Of a stretch of 61,586 nt of DNA, positions 7,956 to 17,112 are shown piece after piece (the first letter of the stretch is position 1; each line of letters starts with the position of its first letter). This DNA is from Actinomycetes bacterium. Lineage in GTDB: Bacteria; Actinomycetota; Acidimicrobiia; Acidimicrobiales; Microtrichaceae. A program made the translations under genes and the position numbers. The stretch lies in NCBI GenBank assembly GCA_023389745.1, contig JAEWED010000244.1, forward strand, positions 1-61,586, written 5' to 3'. The notes under the pieces were generated by a model, which saw nothing but the letters and a program-made list of their open reading frames with translations, was not told the DNA's origin and did not search any database.

Positions 7956-10900
7956 TCAGGTGCCGAGGGTCATTCCCTTGTAACCGTCGACGAAACCTGC
8001 CGCCGCGAGTTCGTCGACCACCTCGCTCGAGGCGACCGACACCCCGTCGACCGACTGCACACGGAGCCGCCGGACCCGTCCGGTGCGCACCAGCTGGGCG
8101 AGCACCGATGGCCACCGCTCGTGCTCCGCGGCCCCGGGGAAGGTCAGCACCGAGGTGCCGCCACGCTCCAGGTAGGCGCACGCAGTGCCGTCGATCAGCA
8201 CGACGTAGGCACCGACGGCCCTGGCCGGATGACCCGAGCTCTCGGGCCACGGCAACGCCGCCCCATAGGGCTGCGCGGGGTCGGTCGCGGCGAGCACCAG
8301 CTCGACCGGCGCGTCGGTCGCAGGTGCGGCCGGTTCCCACGGCATGGCGTGGCGCTGCAGCGGGTCGGCCTCGGACCCGTCGTCGGTGCGGGCGGCGGCA
8401 CGCAGCAGGTCGACCGCACCCGGCTTCGCGAACTGCGCCGCACCGAGCCCGTCGACGAAGTAGCCACGGCGGACCTGGCCACGCTCCTCGAGCAGCTTGA
8501 GCACGGGGTACACGCCGGCGAAACCGCCCTCGGCCCCCTCGGCGAGCGCCATCTCACGGGTCAGCACGCCGTAGCGCTCGAGCAGCTGCAGCGCGCGCTG
8601 GGTGATCGCCTCGGTCGGCGACGGTCGGGGCTCGAAGAGCGGCGCGGTGAGGGACCAGCGCCCTGCGGCGGCCGGTGGGCCCGCTGCGGAGCCCCGAGCG
8701 TGGCGGCGACTGGTGCCGCCGCGCGGACGCCGGGAGCGCGCACCCGAGGCCCGACGGGCGGCGCCCCCGGCGACCTTGGCGCGCAGCGGCGCCAACGAGT
8801 CGTTGGTGACCTCGCCGGACCAGACCAGGTCCCACAACGCGGCGAGCACGGTCTCGTCGTCGTAGGGCAGCGAGGCCGCGGCAGTCGCTGCGACCAGCTC
8901 GCTCCAGAACGACGCACCCCGCTCGGCCAGGTGCGCCCGCAGCACGTCGTGGTGGTCGAGCGGTTCGAGATCGCCGCCCGGTTCCGGCACGAGCACCGGC
9001 ACCTGGTCGCGGAACACGAGCCGGACCCTGCCGTCGTGGGCGCCGACGGAGCCGGCGCCGAGCCAGACCACCTCTCCGGTGGTGCAGAGCAGGTCCAGGT
9101 CGGACGGCTGGTAGCCAGCGACCCGCAACGACAGCACGTCGGGTTCGAGCAGCGACGCCGGGATCGCCGCGCCCTGCAGCACCCCGACGGTGTCGGCGAC
9201 AGCGTCGACGCCGCGCAGGCTGGAGCCGATGCCCTGCCAACGCGGCAGGAAACGGGCCAGGGCGGTGCCCTCGACGGGAGCCACCTCGTTGCGCAGGGCC
9301 GCCAGCGAACGGCGACGGATCTGGCGCAGGACATCCGCGTCGCACCACTCGCTGTGCACGCCGCCCGGCCGGAACTCACCGGCGACGACCCTGCCCGCCT
9401 CGGCGAGCACGTCGAGCGCCATCGCCACGGACTCCGCCGAGGCACCCAGGCGGTGCACGACCTCTGGAGTGGTGAACGGACCGTGGGTGCGGGCGTAGCG
9501 CTCGACCAGGTCGCGCAGCGGCGTGTCGACCGGGTCGGTGAAGCTCGTCGGCAGACCGACGGGCACCGCGATGCCCAGCGCGTCGCGCAGGCGTGCCGCG
9601 TCCTCTGCCGCGGCGTAGCGCTGCTCCCCTGCGATCGACACCTCGAGCACCCGTTGGCGGTCGAGCAGCTCGGCGAGCCACGACCGGACCTGGGTCCGCA
9701 CCGCGTCGTCGGCGCGAGCGGCCAGCTCGAGCTCGGTCAGCGGGCCGAGCACGCGCAGCAGGTCGTGCAGCTCGTCCGCGTCGCGGGCGCCGCGCCCCTC
9801 GGCCAGGCGCTGCAGCTCGAGCTCGACGGTGTCGACGACGGACGCGTCGAGCAGCGAGCGCAGCTCCTCGGCGCCGAGCAGGTCGCGCAGCAGGTCGCGG
9901 TCGAGGGCGAGCGCCGCGGCCCGGCGCTCGGCGAGCGGCGCGTCGCCCTCGTACATGAACACGGCGATCCACCCGAAGAGCAGCGACCGAGCGAACGGCG
10001 ACGCCGCGGGCGTCTCGACCTCGACGACTCGCACCGTCCGGCTGCGGACCTCGGTGAGCAGCCGCCGCAGGGCCGGCAGGTCGAAGACGTCGTTGCAGCA
10101 CTCCCGGGTGGCCTCGAGCAGGATCGGGAAGCTCGGGTACTTCGACGCGACACCGAGCAGGTCGGACGCACGCTGGCGTTGCTGCCACAGCGGGGTCCGC
10201 TGGTCGGGTCGACGTCGGGGCAGCAGCAGCGCACGAGCCGCGGCCTCGCGGAAGCGGGCGGCGAACGCAGCGGTTCCCGGCAGCGCCGCGACGATCTCGG
10301 GCTCGACCTCGTCGGGGTCGGGCAGCACCAGGTCGAGCGGCAGCTGGTCGACGGCCTCGGGCAGCCGGATGACGATGCCGTCGTCGGACCAGAGCACCTC
10401 GGCACCGAAGCCGCCGGGGTTGTCGGACTCGTCGAAGTGCTGCGCCAGCCGGGTCCGGATGATCGTCGCCCAGGGTGCGTGGACCCTGGCGCCGAAGGGC
10501 GAGTGGATGCAGATGCGCCAGTCGCCGATCTCGTCGCGGAAGCGTTCGACGACGATCGTGCGGTCGTCGGGCACGGCGCCGGTCGCGTCGGCCTGCTCGT
10601 CGAGGTACGCGAGCAGGTTGGTCGCGGCGCGGGCGTCGAGCTTGTTGCGGTCCCGCAGCACCTCGAGGGCCTTCGTCGGCGGCATCGAGCGGATCTCGCG
10701 GGTGAACTCGCCGAGCGCCCGGCCGAGCTCGGCCTCTCGTCCCGGACCGTCGCCGTGCCAGAACGGCATCTTGCCGGGCTGCCCGGGTGCCGGCGTGACG
10801 ACGACCCGCTCGAAGGTGATGTCCTCGATGCGCCACGTCGACGCGCCCAGCAGGAACGTCTCGCCGACCCGGGACTCGTAGACCATCTCCTCGTCGAGCT

Positions 10901-12818
10901 CGCCGACCCGGGTGCCGTCGGGCAGGAAGACGCCGAAGAGGCCGCGGTCCGGGATGGTGCCGCCGGAGGTGACCGCGAGGCGCTGCGCCCCCGCTCGCCC
11001 GCGCACGGTGCCCGCGAGGCGGTCCCAGACCAGCCGCGGGCGCAGCTCGGAGAACTCCTCGGCCGGGTAGCGGCCCGAGAGCAGGTCGAGGGTGTTCTCG
11101 AAGAGCTCACGGGTGAGCGACCGGTAGTTGTCGGCGCGTCGACACAGGTCGAACAGCTCGCTGACGGACCACTCGTCGAGCGCGCAGGCCGCGACGATCT
11201 GCTGTGCGAGCACGTCGAGCGGGTTGACCGGCACCCGGGTGTGCTCGATCAGTCCGTCGTGCATGCGCTGCACGACGACCGCGGCCTCGAGCAGGTCGGC
11301 ACGGTGCTTGGGGAAGATCCGTCCGCGGCTGGGCGCGCCGACCTGGTGGCCCGCACGGCCGATGCGCTGCAGTCCCGACGCGACCGAGCCGGGTGACTCG
11401 ACCTGGACGACCAAGTCGACCGCGCCCATGTCGATGCCGAGCTCGAGCGAGCTGGTCGCCACCAGGCCGCGGACCTCTCCCCGCTTCAGCTCGTCCTCGA
11501 CGAAGAGGCGTCGCTCCCGCGACAGCGAGCCGTGGTGGGCCTTGACGAGCTCGTGCTCGGCCGAGGCGCCGACACCCATGGCCTCGCCCCCGTGGTGCAC
11601 GACGGGCGGCTCGTGGCCCTCACGCTCGGCGCGCTGTTCGGCGGCGAGCTCGTTGAGCCGGCTGGCAAGACGTTCGGCCAGCCGACGGGCGTTGACGAAC
11701 ACCAGCGTCGAGTGGTGGTCCTCGACGAGCTGGAGCAGCTCCGGGTGCATGGACGGCCAGATCGAGCCCGGCCCGATGCCCTGGCCGGGGGCGCCGCCGG
11801 GACCGGGGCCGCCACTCGGACCGTCGCCGGGAGCCGACATGTCGTCGACGGGCACGACGACCTGCAGCTCGAGCTCCTTGCGCATGGCGGCGTCGACGAT
11901 GCGCACCGGGCGGGGCACCACGGTCGACTCGTCGCCGGAGTCGCCGCCGTCACCGGAGGTCGAGACCGTCGTGGCGCCGCCGAGGTAGCCGGCGACGACC
12001 TCGAGTGGACGCTGGGTGGCCGACAGCCCGATGCGCTGCACCGCGGCGCGCCGCGCGGCCGCGTCGGAGGTGGGCTGGGCGTCGGGCGTGGGCTGGGCAG
12101 CCGGACGGGTCGCCGTCGCGGCGCCGTCCGCGTCGGGCAGGCCGTGGGCGACCAGCTGCTCGAGGCGCTCGAGGGTGAGGGCCAGGTGGGCGCCGCGCTT
12201 GGTGGGCGCCAGCGCGTGGATCTCGTCGACGATCACGCTCTGCACGCCCAGCAGCGTCTCGCGGGCCGCCGAGGTGAGCATGAGGTAGAGCGACTCGGGG
12301 GTGGTGATCAGGATGTCGGGCGGGCGTCGGACCAGGTTGCGCCGCTCGGTCGCCGAGGTGTCGCCCGTGCGCACCCCGACGGTCGGTTCGACGAAGCGCT
12401 CGCCGATGCGCTCCGCCGCCAGGGCGATGCCACGCAGCGGGCTGCGCAGGTTCTTCTCGATGTCGACCGCGAGCGCCCGCAGCGGCGACACGTAGACGAC
12501 CTTGACCCCCGGCACGGGGGCGGAGTCGGTCGGTGCATCGGTTGCGGCACGGCCCAGCCGGTCGATCGCCCACAGGAACGCCGCAAGGGTCTTGCCGGAC
12601 CCCGTCGGGGCGCACAGCAGCGTGTGGCGACCCTCGGCGATCGGCGCCCACGCGGCCGCCTGCGCGGCGGTCGGCTCGGGGAACGACGTCTCGAACCACG
12701 CGCGCACCGCCGGGGAGAAGGGAGCCAGCGCGTCACCGGCAACCGCGCCGCCTGCCACCGCGCTGCCCGCAGCCGCGCCCCCGGCAACCTCGCTTCGGGA
12801 ACCAGACGTCGAGCCCAC
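7956..12818 (-). CDS. lhr: Large ATP-dependent helicase Lhr
   Basis: At 1620 residues this is the largest gene here and fits actinobacterial Lhr in length. Walker A is CAPTGSGKT near residues 69-77; YVSPLRALAVDIEKNL (motif Ia), DEIHAL (motif II), GLSATQRP (motif III) and HHGSLSRERR with RIGRAGHQVG (motifs IV and VI) follow. The winged-helix and beta-barrel of the Lhr core come next, then a long C-terminal extension of unknown role. Lhr is a 3'-5' translocase implicated in DNA-damage tolerance. The GTG at 12818 is supported by TACAGT at 12825-12830, six bases upstream. The N-terminus carries an Ala/Gly-rich tract. Confidence 0.95.
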   Translation of the reverse strand: MGSTSGSRSEVAGGAAAGSAVAGGAVAGDALAPFSPAVRAWFETSFPEPTAAQAAAWAPIAEGRHTLLCAPTGSGKTLAAFLWAIDRLGRAATDAPTDSAPVPGVKVVYVSPLRALAVDIEKNLRSPLRGIALAAERIGERFVEPTVGVRTGDTSATERRNLVRRPPDILITTPESLYLMLTSAARETLLGVQSVIVDEIHALAPTKRGAHLALTLERLEQLVAHGLPDADGAATATRPAAQPTPDAQPTSDAAARRAAVQRIGLSATQRPLEVVAGYLGGATTVSTSGDGGDSGDESTVVPRPVRIVDAAMRKELELQVVVPVDDMSAPGDGPSGGPGPGGAPGQGIGPGSIWPSMHPELLQLVEDHHSTLVFVNARRLAERLASRLNELAAEQRAEREGHEPPVVHHGGEAMGVGASAEHELVKAHHGSLSRERRLFVEDELKRGEVRGLVATSSLELGIDMGAVDLVVQVESPGSVASGLQRIGRAGHQVGAPSRGRIFPKHRADLLEAAVVVQRMHDGLIEHTRVPVNPLDVLAQQIVAACALDEWSVSELFDLCRRADNYRSLTRELFENTLDLLSGRYPAEEFSELRPRLVWDRLAGTVRGRAGAQRLAVTSGGTIPDRGLFGVFLPDGTRVGELDEEMVYESRVGETFLLGASTWRIEDITFERVVVTPAPGQPGKMPFWHGDGPGREAELGRALGEFTREIRSMPPTKALEVLRDRNKLDARAATNLLAYLDEQADATGAVPDDRTIVVERFRDEIGDWRICIHSPFGARVHAPWATIIRTRLAQHFDESDNPGGFGAEVLWSDDGIVIRLPEAVDQLPLDLVLPDPDEVEPEIVAALPGTAAFAARFREAAARALLLPRRRPDQRTPLWQQRQRASDLLGVASKYPSFPILLEATRECCNDVFDLPALRRLLTEVRSRTVRVVEVETPAASPFARSLLFGWIAVFMYEGDAPLAERRAAALALDRDLLRDLLGAEELRSLLDASVVDTVELELQRLAEGRGARDADELHDLLRVLGPLTELELAARADDAVRTQVRSWLAELLDRQRVLEVSIAGEQRYAAAEDAARLRDALGIAVPVGLPTSFTDPVDTPLRDLVERYARTHGPFTTPEVVHRLGASAESVAMALDVLAEAGRVVAGEFRPGGVHSEWCDADVLRQIRRRSLAALRNEVAPVEGTALARFLPRWQGIGSSLRGVDAVADTVGVLQGAAIPASLLEPDVLSLRVAGYQPSDLDLLCTTGEVVWLGAGSVGAHDGRVRLVFRDQVPVLVPEPGGDLEPLDHHDVLRAHLAERGASFWSELVAATAAASLPYDDETVLAALWDLVWSGEVTNDSLAPLRAKVAGGAARRASGARSRRPRGGTSRRHARGSAAGPPAAAGRWSLTAPLFEPRPSPTEAITQRALQLLERYGVLTREMALAEGAEGGFAGVYPVLKLLEERGQVRRGYFVDGLGAAQFAKPGAVDLLRAAARTDDGSEADPLQRHAMPWEPAAPATDAPVELVLAATDPAQPYGAALPWPESSGHPARAVGAYVVLIDGTACAYLERGGTSVLTFPGAAEHERWPSVLAQLVRTGRVRRLRVQSVDGVSVASSEVVDELAAAGFVDGYKGMTLGT

Positions 12819-12824
12819 GCCGCG

Positions 12825-12830
12825 ACTGTA
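12825..12830 (-). promoter_or_regulatory. Leaderless -10 element for lhr
   Basis: TACAGT on the minus strand, six bases before the lhr GTG at 12818. It supports that start over internal alternatives. Confidence 0.6.
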
Positions 12831-12948
12831 CCGACGACCCCTGACAGCGAGACCTCGGGCGGGTTCCGGCGTGTGAGGGACTCCTGACGAGGGCTCTCGT
12901 GAGCGCTGAACGGCCGCTGTCCGACACGCATCCTGACCGGTCCGCCCC

Positions 12949-12954
12949 TAGGAT
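12949..12954 (+). promoter_or_regulatory. Leaderless -10 element for the DtxR-family gene
   Basis: TAGGAT, with seven bases to the GTG at 12962. It decides that start against an open-frame extension back to 12899. Confidence 0.65.
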
Positions 12955-12961
12955 TGGCGCC

Positions 12962-13627
12962 GTGGTCACTTCACGCGCCAAAGAGTTCCACCCCGCCTTC
13001 GAGGAGTACTGCGAGGCGATCTGGGAGCTGCGCGAGGACGACATCGACGTGATCCAGGCACGCATCGCGGAGCGCCTCGAGGTGTCCCGCCCGGCCGTCT
13101 CCGAGATGATCCGTCGGATGGAGCACGAGCAGCTGATCAACGTCGGCTCCACCATCAGCCTCACCCCGACCGGCGTCGAGCTCGCCGAGCGGGTCGTGCG
13201 CCGTCACCGCCTCGCCGAGCGCTTCCTGACCGACGTGCTCGGCCTGTCGTGGGCAGAGGCACACGTCGAGGCCGGCAAGTGGGAGCACGTCATCTCCGAA
13301 TCGGTCGAGGGCGCCCTGACCCGCGTGCTCGGCGATCCGACCACCTGCCCGCACGGCAACCCGATCCCGGGGGCCGACTACAAGGCCCCCGACGCCCATC
13401 CGCTGCGAGAGGTCGCCGTGGGGTCGAGCTTCACGATCAGCCGCATCCCCGAGGAGCTCGAGTTCGAGCCCGGGATGCTGGACTTCCTCGAGCAGCACTC
13501 GCTGCAGCCGGGCCACACCGGCGTCCTGACCGTGCTGTCGCCCGACGGCACCGCGACGGTCGAGGTCGAGGGCGCCCACGTCGGCGTGCCCGCCTACGCC
13601 ACCGAGCGCATCCTCGTCACCGCGTAG
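12962..13627 (+). CDS. DtxR/IdeR/MntR-family metal-dependent repressor
   Basis: A 221-residue metalloregulator. An N-terminal winged helix (FEEYCEAIWELRED, RLEVSRPAVSEMIRRME) is followed by the dimerisation helices with RHRLAERFLTDVLG and the metal-site motif CPHGNPIPG near residue 130. A C-terminal FeoA/SH3-like domain ends the protein (TGVLTVLSPDGTATVEVEG). Family members repress metal-uptake genes when loaded with Fe(II) or Mn(II); which metal is not readable here. The leaderless TAGGAT places the start at GTG 12962, giving the usual family length. Confidence 0.9.
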   Translation: MVTSRAKEFHPAFEEYCEAIWELREDDIDVIQARIAERLEVSRPAVSEMIRRMEHEQLINVGSTISLTPTGVELAERVVRRHRLAERFLTDVLGLSWAEAHVEAGKWEHVISESVEGALTRVLGDPTTCPHGNPIPGADYKAPDAHPLREVAVGSSFTISRIPEELEFEPGMLDFLEQHSLQPGHTGVLTVLSPDGTATVEVEGAHVGVPAYATERILVTA

Positions 13628-13636
13628 TCACGCAGC

Positions 13637-13656
13637 CGCTGCTGCGGACAGCAGCG
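13637..13656. terminator. Stem between convergent dtxR-like and helD genes
   Basis: A perfect hairpin, CGCTGCTG at 13637-13644 and CAGCAGCG at 13649-13656 with a 4-base loop CGGA, fills the 30-base gap between two convergent genes. No T-tract follows on either strand. Confidence 0.5.
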
Positions 13657-13657
13657 A

Positions 13658-15751
13658 TCAGCGCAGCACGTCCGGCAGCTCGCCGGTGTGCACGATCGAC
13701 AACCGACGCGTCGAACGGGTGAGCGCGACGTACAGGCTCTGTGCGCCGCGGACCTCGTCGGTGAGGATCCGGCCCGGCTCGATGACGATCACCGAGTCGA
13801 GCTCGAGGCCCTTCGCGAGCGACACCGGCACGACGGTGACCTGACGGTCGAGCCCCTGACGTGTGGCACGCCCGAACGCGATGCCGGCGGCGTCGAGCAC
13901 GGCCTCGACCCGGGCGACCATGCCGTCGGGGGCGATGACGCCGATGTTGCCCGAGCCGATCACCTCGAGCTCGCGCCGCACCGCGTCGACGATGCCGACG
14001 CCGAGCTTCTCGGCGTCGACGGACTCGACGATCGGCAGGTCGCCGGTGTGACGGATCGACGTCGGAGCGGTGAGCCCGGGAGCGGCCAGTGTCAGCACCT
14101 TGGCGGCCAGGTCCATGATCGGCCCCGGCACGCGGTAGCCGGTGGTCAGCTCGGCGCGCCGCGGCGGACGCCGCTCGGGCAGGTGCGACAGCACCGACGA
14201 CCAGTCGTCGTGGGGCCAGGCGCCGGTCGCCTGGGCGATGTCGCCGACGATGGTCATCGACCCGTTCAGCGAGCGGCGGTCGAGCACGCGCAGCTCCATC
14301 GGGGTCAGATCCTGTGCCTCGTCGACGACGATGTGGCCGTAGGTCCGCACCGCGTCGGCGTCCTTGTGACGCGGGCGCGGGCCGAGTGCCTCGAGCGCCT
14401 CGTCGAGCAGCGGCACGTCGTTCGAGGTGAAGACGATCTCGGTGGGATCCGCCCGCCTCGGCCGCAGCAGCAGCGTCCACTCGTCGGTCGACAGGTGCCG
14501 CTTCGCGGCGGAGCGCATCAGCGCGCGGGAGCCCATCAGGTCGTTGAGCAGCTCGGCGGGGGTGAGCACCGGCCACATCCGCTCGAGCGCCTCGACCACC
14601 TCGGGTTCGCGGCGGGTCCGGTCCCGCACGATCTCGGGTGTGTCGTCCTCGTCACGGCTCGACGCGGCGAGTCGTTCGAAGAGCATCTGCTCGACGTGCT
14701 TGCGCCCGGCGTTGTGGGTCCTGGCCCGCCGGCGTGCCTGGTGCACGATCTCCTCGGACTGGGCGACGGTCAACGTCAGCCGCTGCACGCCGTAGGGCAC
14801 GCGCAGCGTCTCGCGCAGCGGTCGCTCGCGATCGGCCACCGCTCGCCGGATCACCCGGATCATGCGCTGGTCGCCCTTGACGCGGCCGACGTCGACGGGG
14901 TCGCTGCCCGAGGTGCGCACGTTGGGTACGAGGTCGCCGAGCACCGCGATCTGCACGCCGGCCTCGCCGAGCGATGGCAGGACCTGCTCGATGTACGACA
15001 GGAAGACCCGGTTCGGCCCGACCACGAGCACGCCCTGGCCCTCGAGCGGGAAGCGGTGCGAGTACAGCAGGTACGCCGCGCGGTGCAGCGCGACCACCGT
15101 CTTGCCGGTGCCCGGCCCGCCCTGGACGACGAGCACACCCGGCAACTCGGAGCGGATGATCCGATCCTGCTCGGCCTGGATCGTGCCGACGATGTCGGAC
15201 AGCTTCCCGGAGCGGGACTCCTCGAGGGCGGCGATCAGCGCGCCGTGACCCTGGACCTGCCCGGCGTCGAGGGCCGCGGTCGCGGTGCCGAAGAGCTCGT
15301 CGTCGATCCCGAGCAGCACCCGGCCGCGGCTGGCGAAGTGACGGCGCCGCCGCAGGCCCATCGGGTCGACGCCGGTCGCCCGGTAGAACGACTCGGCGAG
15401 CGGCGCGCGCCAGTCGACCACCACGGGGTCGTTGTGCTCATCCGCGACCGCCAGGCGACCGATGTAGTAGGTGCGGCCGTCGCGCTCCTCTGCAGCTGAG
15501 CCGTCGTCGGCACCGGGCTCGGTGTCGATGCGCCCGAACACCAGCGACCGGTCACCGATCTCGAGCTGGTGGAGCCGGACACCGACCCGCTCCCAGACGA
15601 CGTCACGTTCGTAGCGGTTCTGGAACGTGCCACCCTGCCCGTCGACCACCCCTTCACGCATCGACGCGGCGATCCGCTTCGCGCGTTCGAGGCTGTCGAA
15701 GGCGTGGTCGATGTACGCCTGCTCCGCCTCCAGCTCGGGGTGGTTGGCCAC
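13658..15751 (-). CDS. helD: HelD-type RNA-polymerase-recycling helicase-like ATPase
   Basis: A 697-residue UvrD/Rep-like superfamily 1 ATPase of the actinobacterial HelD class. It has an N-terminal coiled-coil-prone arm (residues about 1-60), Walker A QGGPGTGKT, DEAQDLTPMEL (motif II), GDIAQATGAW and the C-terminal LAKGLELDSVIVI plus LYVALTRSTRRL (motifs V and VI). HelD pulls stalled RNA polymerase off DNA. The GTG at 15751 follows AGGAGG. A TACACT near 15798-15803 on the minus strand could be its -10, giving a leadered message. A true DNA helicase role is less likely given the arm and length. Confidence 0.88.
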   Translation of the reverse strand: MANHPELEAEQAYIDHAFDSLERAKRIAASMREGVVDGQGGTFQNRYERDVVWERVGVRLHQLEIGDRSLVFGRIDTEPGADDGSAAEERDGRTYYIGRLAVADEHNDPVVVDWRAPLAESFYRATGVDPMGLRRRRHFASRGRVLLGIDDELFGTATAALDAGQVQGHGALIAALEESRSGKLSDIVGTIQAEQDRIIRSELPGVLVVQGGPGTGKTVVALHRAAYLLYSHRFPLEGQGVLVVGPNRVFLSYIEQVLPSLGEAGVQIAVLGDLVPNVRTSGSDPVDVGRVKGDQRMIRVIRRAVADRERPLRETLRVPYGVQRLTLTVAQSEEIVHQARRRARTHNAGRKHVEQMLFERLAASSRDEDDTPEIVRDRTRREPEVVEALERMWPVLTPAELLNDLMGSRALMRSAAKRHLSTDEWTLLLRPRRADPTEIVFTSNDVPLLDEALEALGPRPRHKDADAVRTYGHIVVDEAQDLTPMELRVLDRRSLNGSMTIVGDIAQATGAWPHDDWSSVLSHLPERRPPRRAELTTGYRVPGPIMDLAAKVLTLAAPGLTAPTSIRHTGDLPIVESVDAEKLGVGIVDAVRRELEVIGSGNIGVIAPDGMVARVEAVLDAAGIAFGRATRQGLDRQVTVVPVSLAKGLELDSVIVIEPGRILTDEVRGAQSLYVALTRSTRRLSIVHTGELPDVLR

Positions 15752-15856
15752 ACGTCCTCCTGGTCCGGCCCCGGACGCCTCGAATAGGGGATCGTCCAGT
15801 GTACCGCCTTGCGCTGTGATGGCCTGTGCCGGGACGGCCTGTGCTGAGATGACCCC

Positions 15857-16780
15857 ATGCCGTCTCCCAGGGTCGCGGACACCCCCGACCACACCCCTGC
15901 GTTCATGCTCGATGCTGCGGTCGCCGGTGGCGCCGAGCTGGTCCCACCCGCCGAGGCCGACACGATCATCTGGGGTGGGTACTCGGATCCGAGCGTGCTC
16001 CGCGAGCTGATCGAACCGATCGACCGGGCGATCACCTGGGTGCAGCTGCCCTGGGCCGGCATCGAACCGTACGTCGACGTGCTCGACGACGACCGGCTGT
16101 GGACCTGCGCCAAGGGCGCCTATGCCGACGACGTCGCCGAGATGGCCCTGGCACTGCTGCTCGCGGGGATGCGTGGCATCGGCCAGTACGCCCGGGCGAG
16201 CACCTGGCGTGGACCCGGCACCCTCGGCTCGAACCTGCACGGGGCGAAGGTCTGCATCGTCGGGGGCGGCGGCATCACCGAGCAGCTGCTCCGGCTGCTC
16301 GAGCCGTTCGGCGTCGAGAGCACCGTCGTGCGCCGCCACGTCGCCCCGATCCACGGCGCCACCCGCGTCGTGGCCGACCACGAGCTCGACGAGGCCCTCA
16401 CCGGCGCCGATGCCGTCGTGCTGGCGCTCGCGTTGACCCCGGCGACCGAGGGACTGATCGACGCACGACGTCTCGCGCTCATGGGGCCGAGCTGCTGGCT
16501 CGTGAACGTGGCACGCGGCGGCCACGTCGTCACCGACGACCTGGTGCAGGCCCTGGCCGACGGCACGATCGCCGGCGCCGCGTTGGACGTGACCGAGCCG
16601 GAGCCGCTGCCCGACGGGCACCCGTTGTGGAGCGCCCCGAACGCCATCATCACCCCGCACGTGGCGAACACGCCCGAGATGCTCGTGCCACGGCTCGCGG
16701 AGCGGATCACCGAGAACGTGCGCCGCCGCATCGCAGGGGAACCGCTGCTCGGCGTCGTCGACGTCCGCGCCGGCTACTGA
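15857..16780 (+). CDS. D-isomer-specific 2-hydroxyacid dehydrogenase
   Basis: A 307-residue NAD(P)-dependent dehydrogenase. The Rossmann motif VCIVGGGGITEQLL lies near residue 130. The catalytic residues are readable: Arg in NVARGGHVV, Glu in VTEPEPLP and His in ITPHVANTPE. It interconverts a 2-keto acid and a D-2-hydroxy acid; phosphoglycerate, glyoxylate and D-lactate are all possible substrates. It starts 105 bases from the divergent helD gene, in a spacer containing a repeated GGCCTGTGC motif (15821 and 15836). Confidence 0.88.
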   Translation: MPSPRVADTPDHTPAFMLDAAVAGGAELVPPAEADTIIWGGYSDPSVLRELIEPIDRAITWVQLPWAGIEPYVDVLDDDRLWTCAKGAYADDVAEMALALLLAGMRGIGQYARASTWRGPGTLGSNLHGAKVCIVGGGGITEQLLRLLEPFGVESTVVRRHVAPIHGATRVVADHELDEALTGADAVVLALALTPATEGLIDARRLALMGPSCWLVNVARGGHVVTDDLVQALADGTIAGAALDVTEPEPLPDGHPLWSAPNAIITPHVANTPEMLVPRLAERITENVRRRIAGEPLLGVVDVRAGY

Positions 16781-16813
16781 CCCGCTGGCGATCGGCCCGC
16801 CGGCTCGCGGGTC
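16779..16813. terminator. Imperfect stem between convergent genes
   Basis: GACCCGC at 16779-16785 pairs with GCGGGTC at 16807-16813, with further GGCG/CGCC pairing inside. It overlaps the stop of the dehydrogenase and sits just before the end of the convergent gene at 16815. There is no T-tract. Confidence 0.35.
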
Positions 16814-16814
16814 C

Positions 16815-17075
16815 TCAGCTCCCGAGGTCCTGACCGAGCTCCTTGAGGGCGCTGCGCAGGGCGAGCCGCAGGCGGCGGGCCTGCGCGGGATCGAGGTGCG
16901 CGACCAGCCCCGTGCCCGCCGCGCCGACCTCTTCGACGACCAGCTGGATCCGCAATCCGGCGTCCTCGTAGTCGTCGGAGATGTTGACCGCCCAGTTGAC
17001 CGGGACCAGGTCGTCGACCATGTCCTCGTCGACCGGAGGGACCGGGATCTGGTCGTCGTCGATGCTGCGCCGCAT
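16815..17075 (-). CDS. Conserved small acidic protein, unknown function
   Basis: An 86-residue acidic protein. The N-terminal 35 residues are rich in Asp, Val and Pro; the second half has a beta-hairpin (LRIQLVVEE) followed by an amphipathic helix, PAQARRLRLALRSALKEL. No enzyme motif is visible. The ATG at 17075 avoids overlap with hemE, whose start is 37 bases away on the other strand; TAGCCT lies ten bases upstream. Its place beside hemE may be incidental. Confidence 0.6.
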   Translation of the reverse strand: MRRSIDDDQIPVPPVDEDMVDDLVPVNWAVNISDDYEDAGLRIQLVVEEVGAAGTGLVAHLDPAQARRLRLALRSALKELGQDLGS

Positions 17076-17112
17076 AGGGACCCCGAGGCTACGCGTGGTT
17101 GACTTGGCCCGG

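Noticed and set aside
8121..11396. 1091-codon open frame antisense to lhr
   Set aside because: Its composition is Arg/Gly/Val/Asp-rich shadow of a GC-rich gene; the opposite strand encodes a recognisable helicase throughout.
12899..12961. Upstream start for the DtxR-family gene
   Set aside because: A -10 element at 12949-12954 lies inside this stretch, and the family fold begins after GTG 12962.
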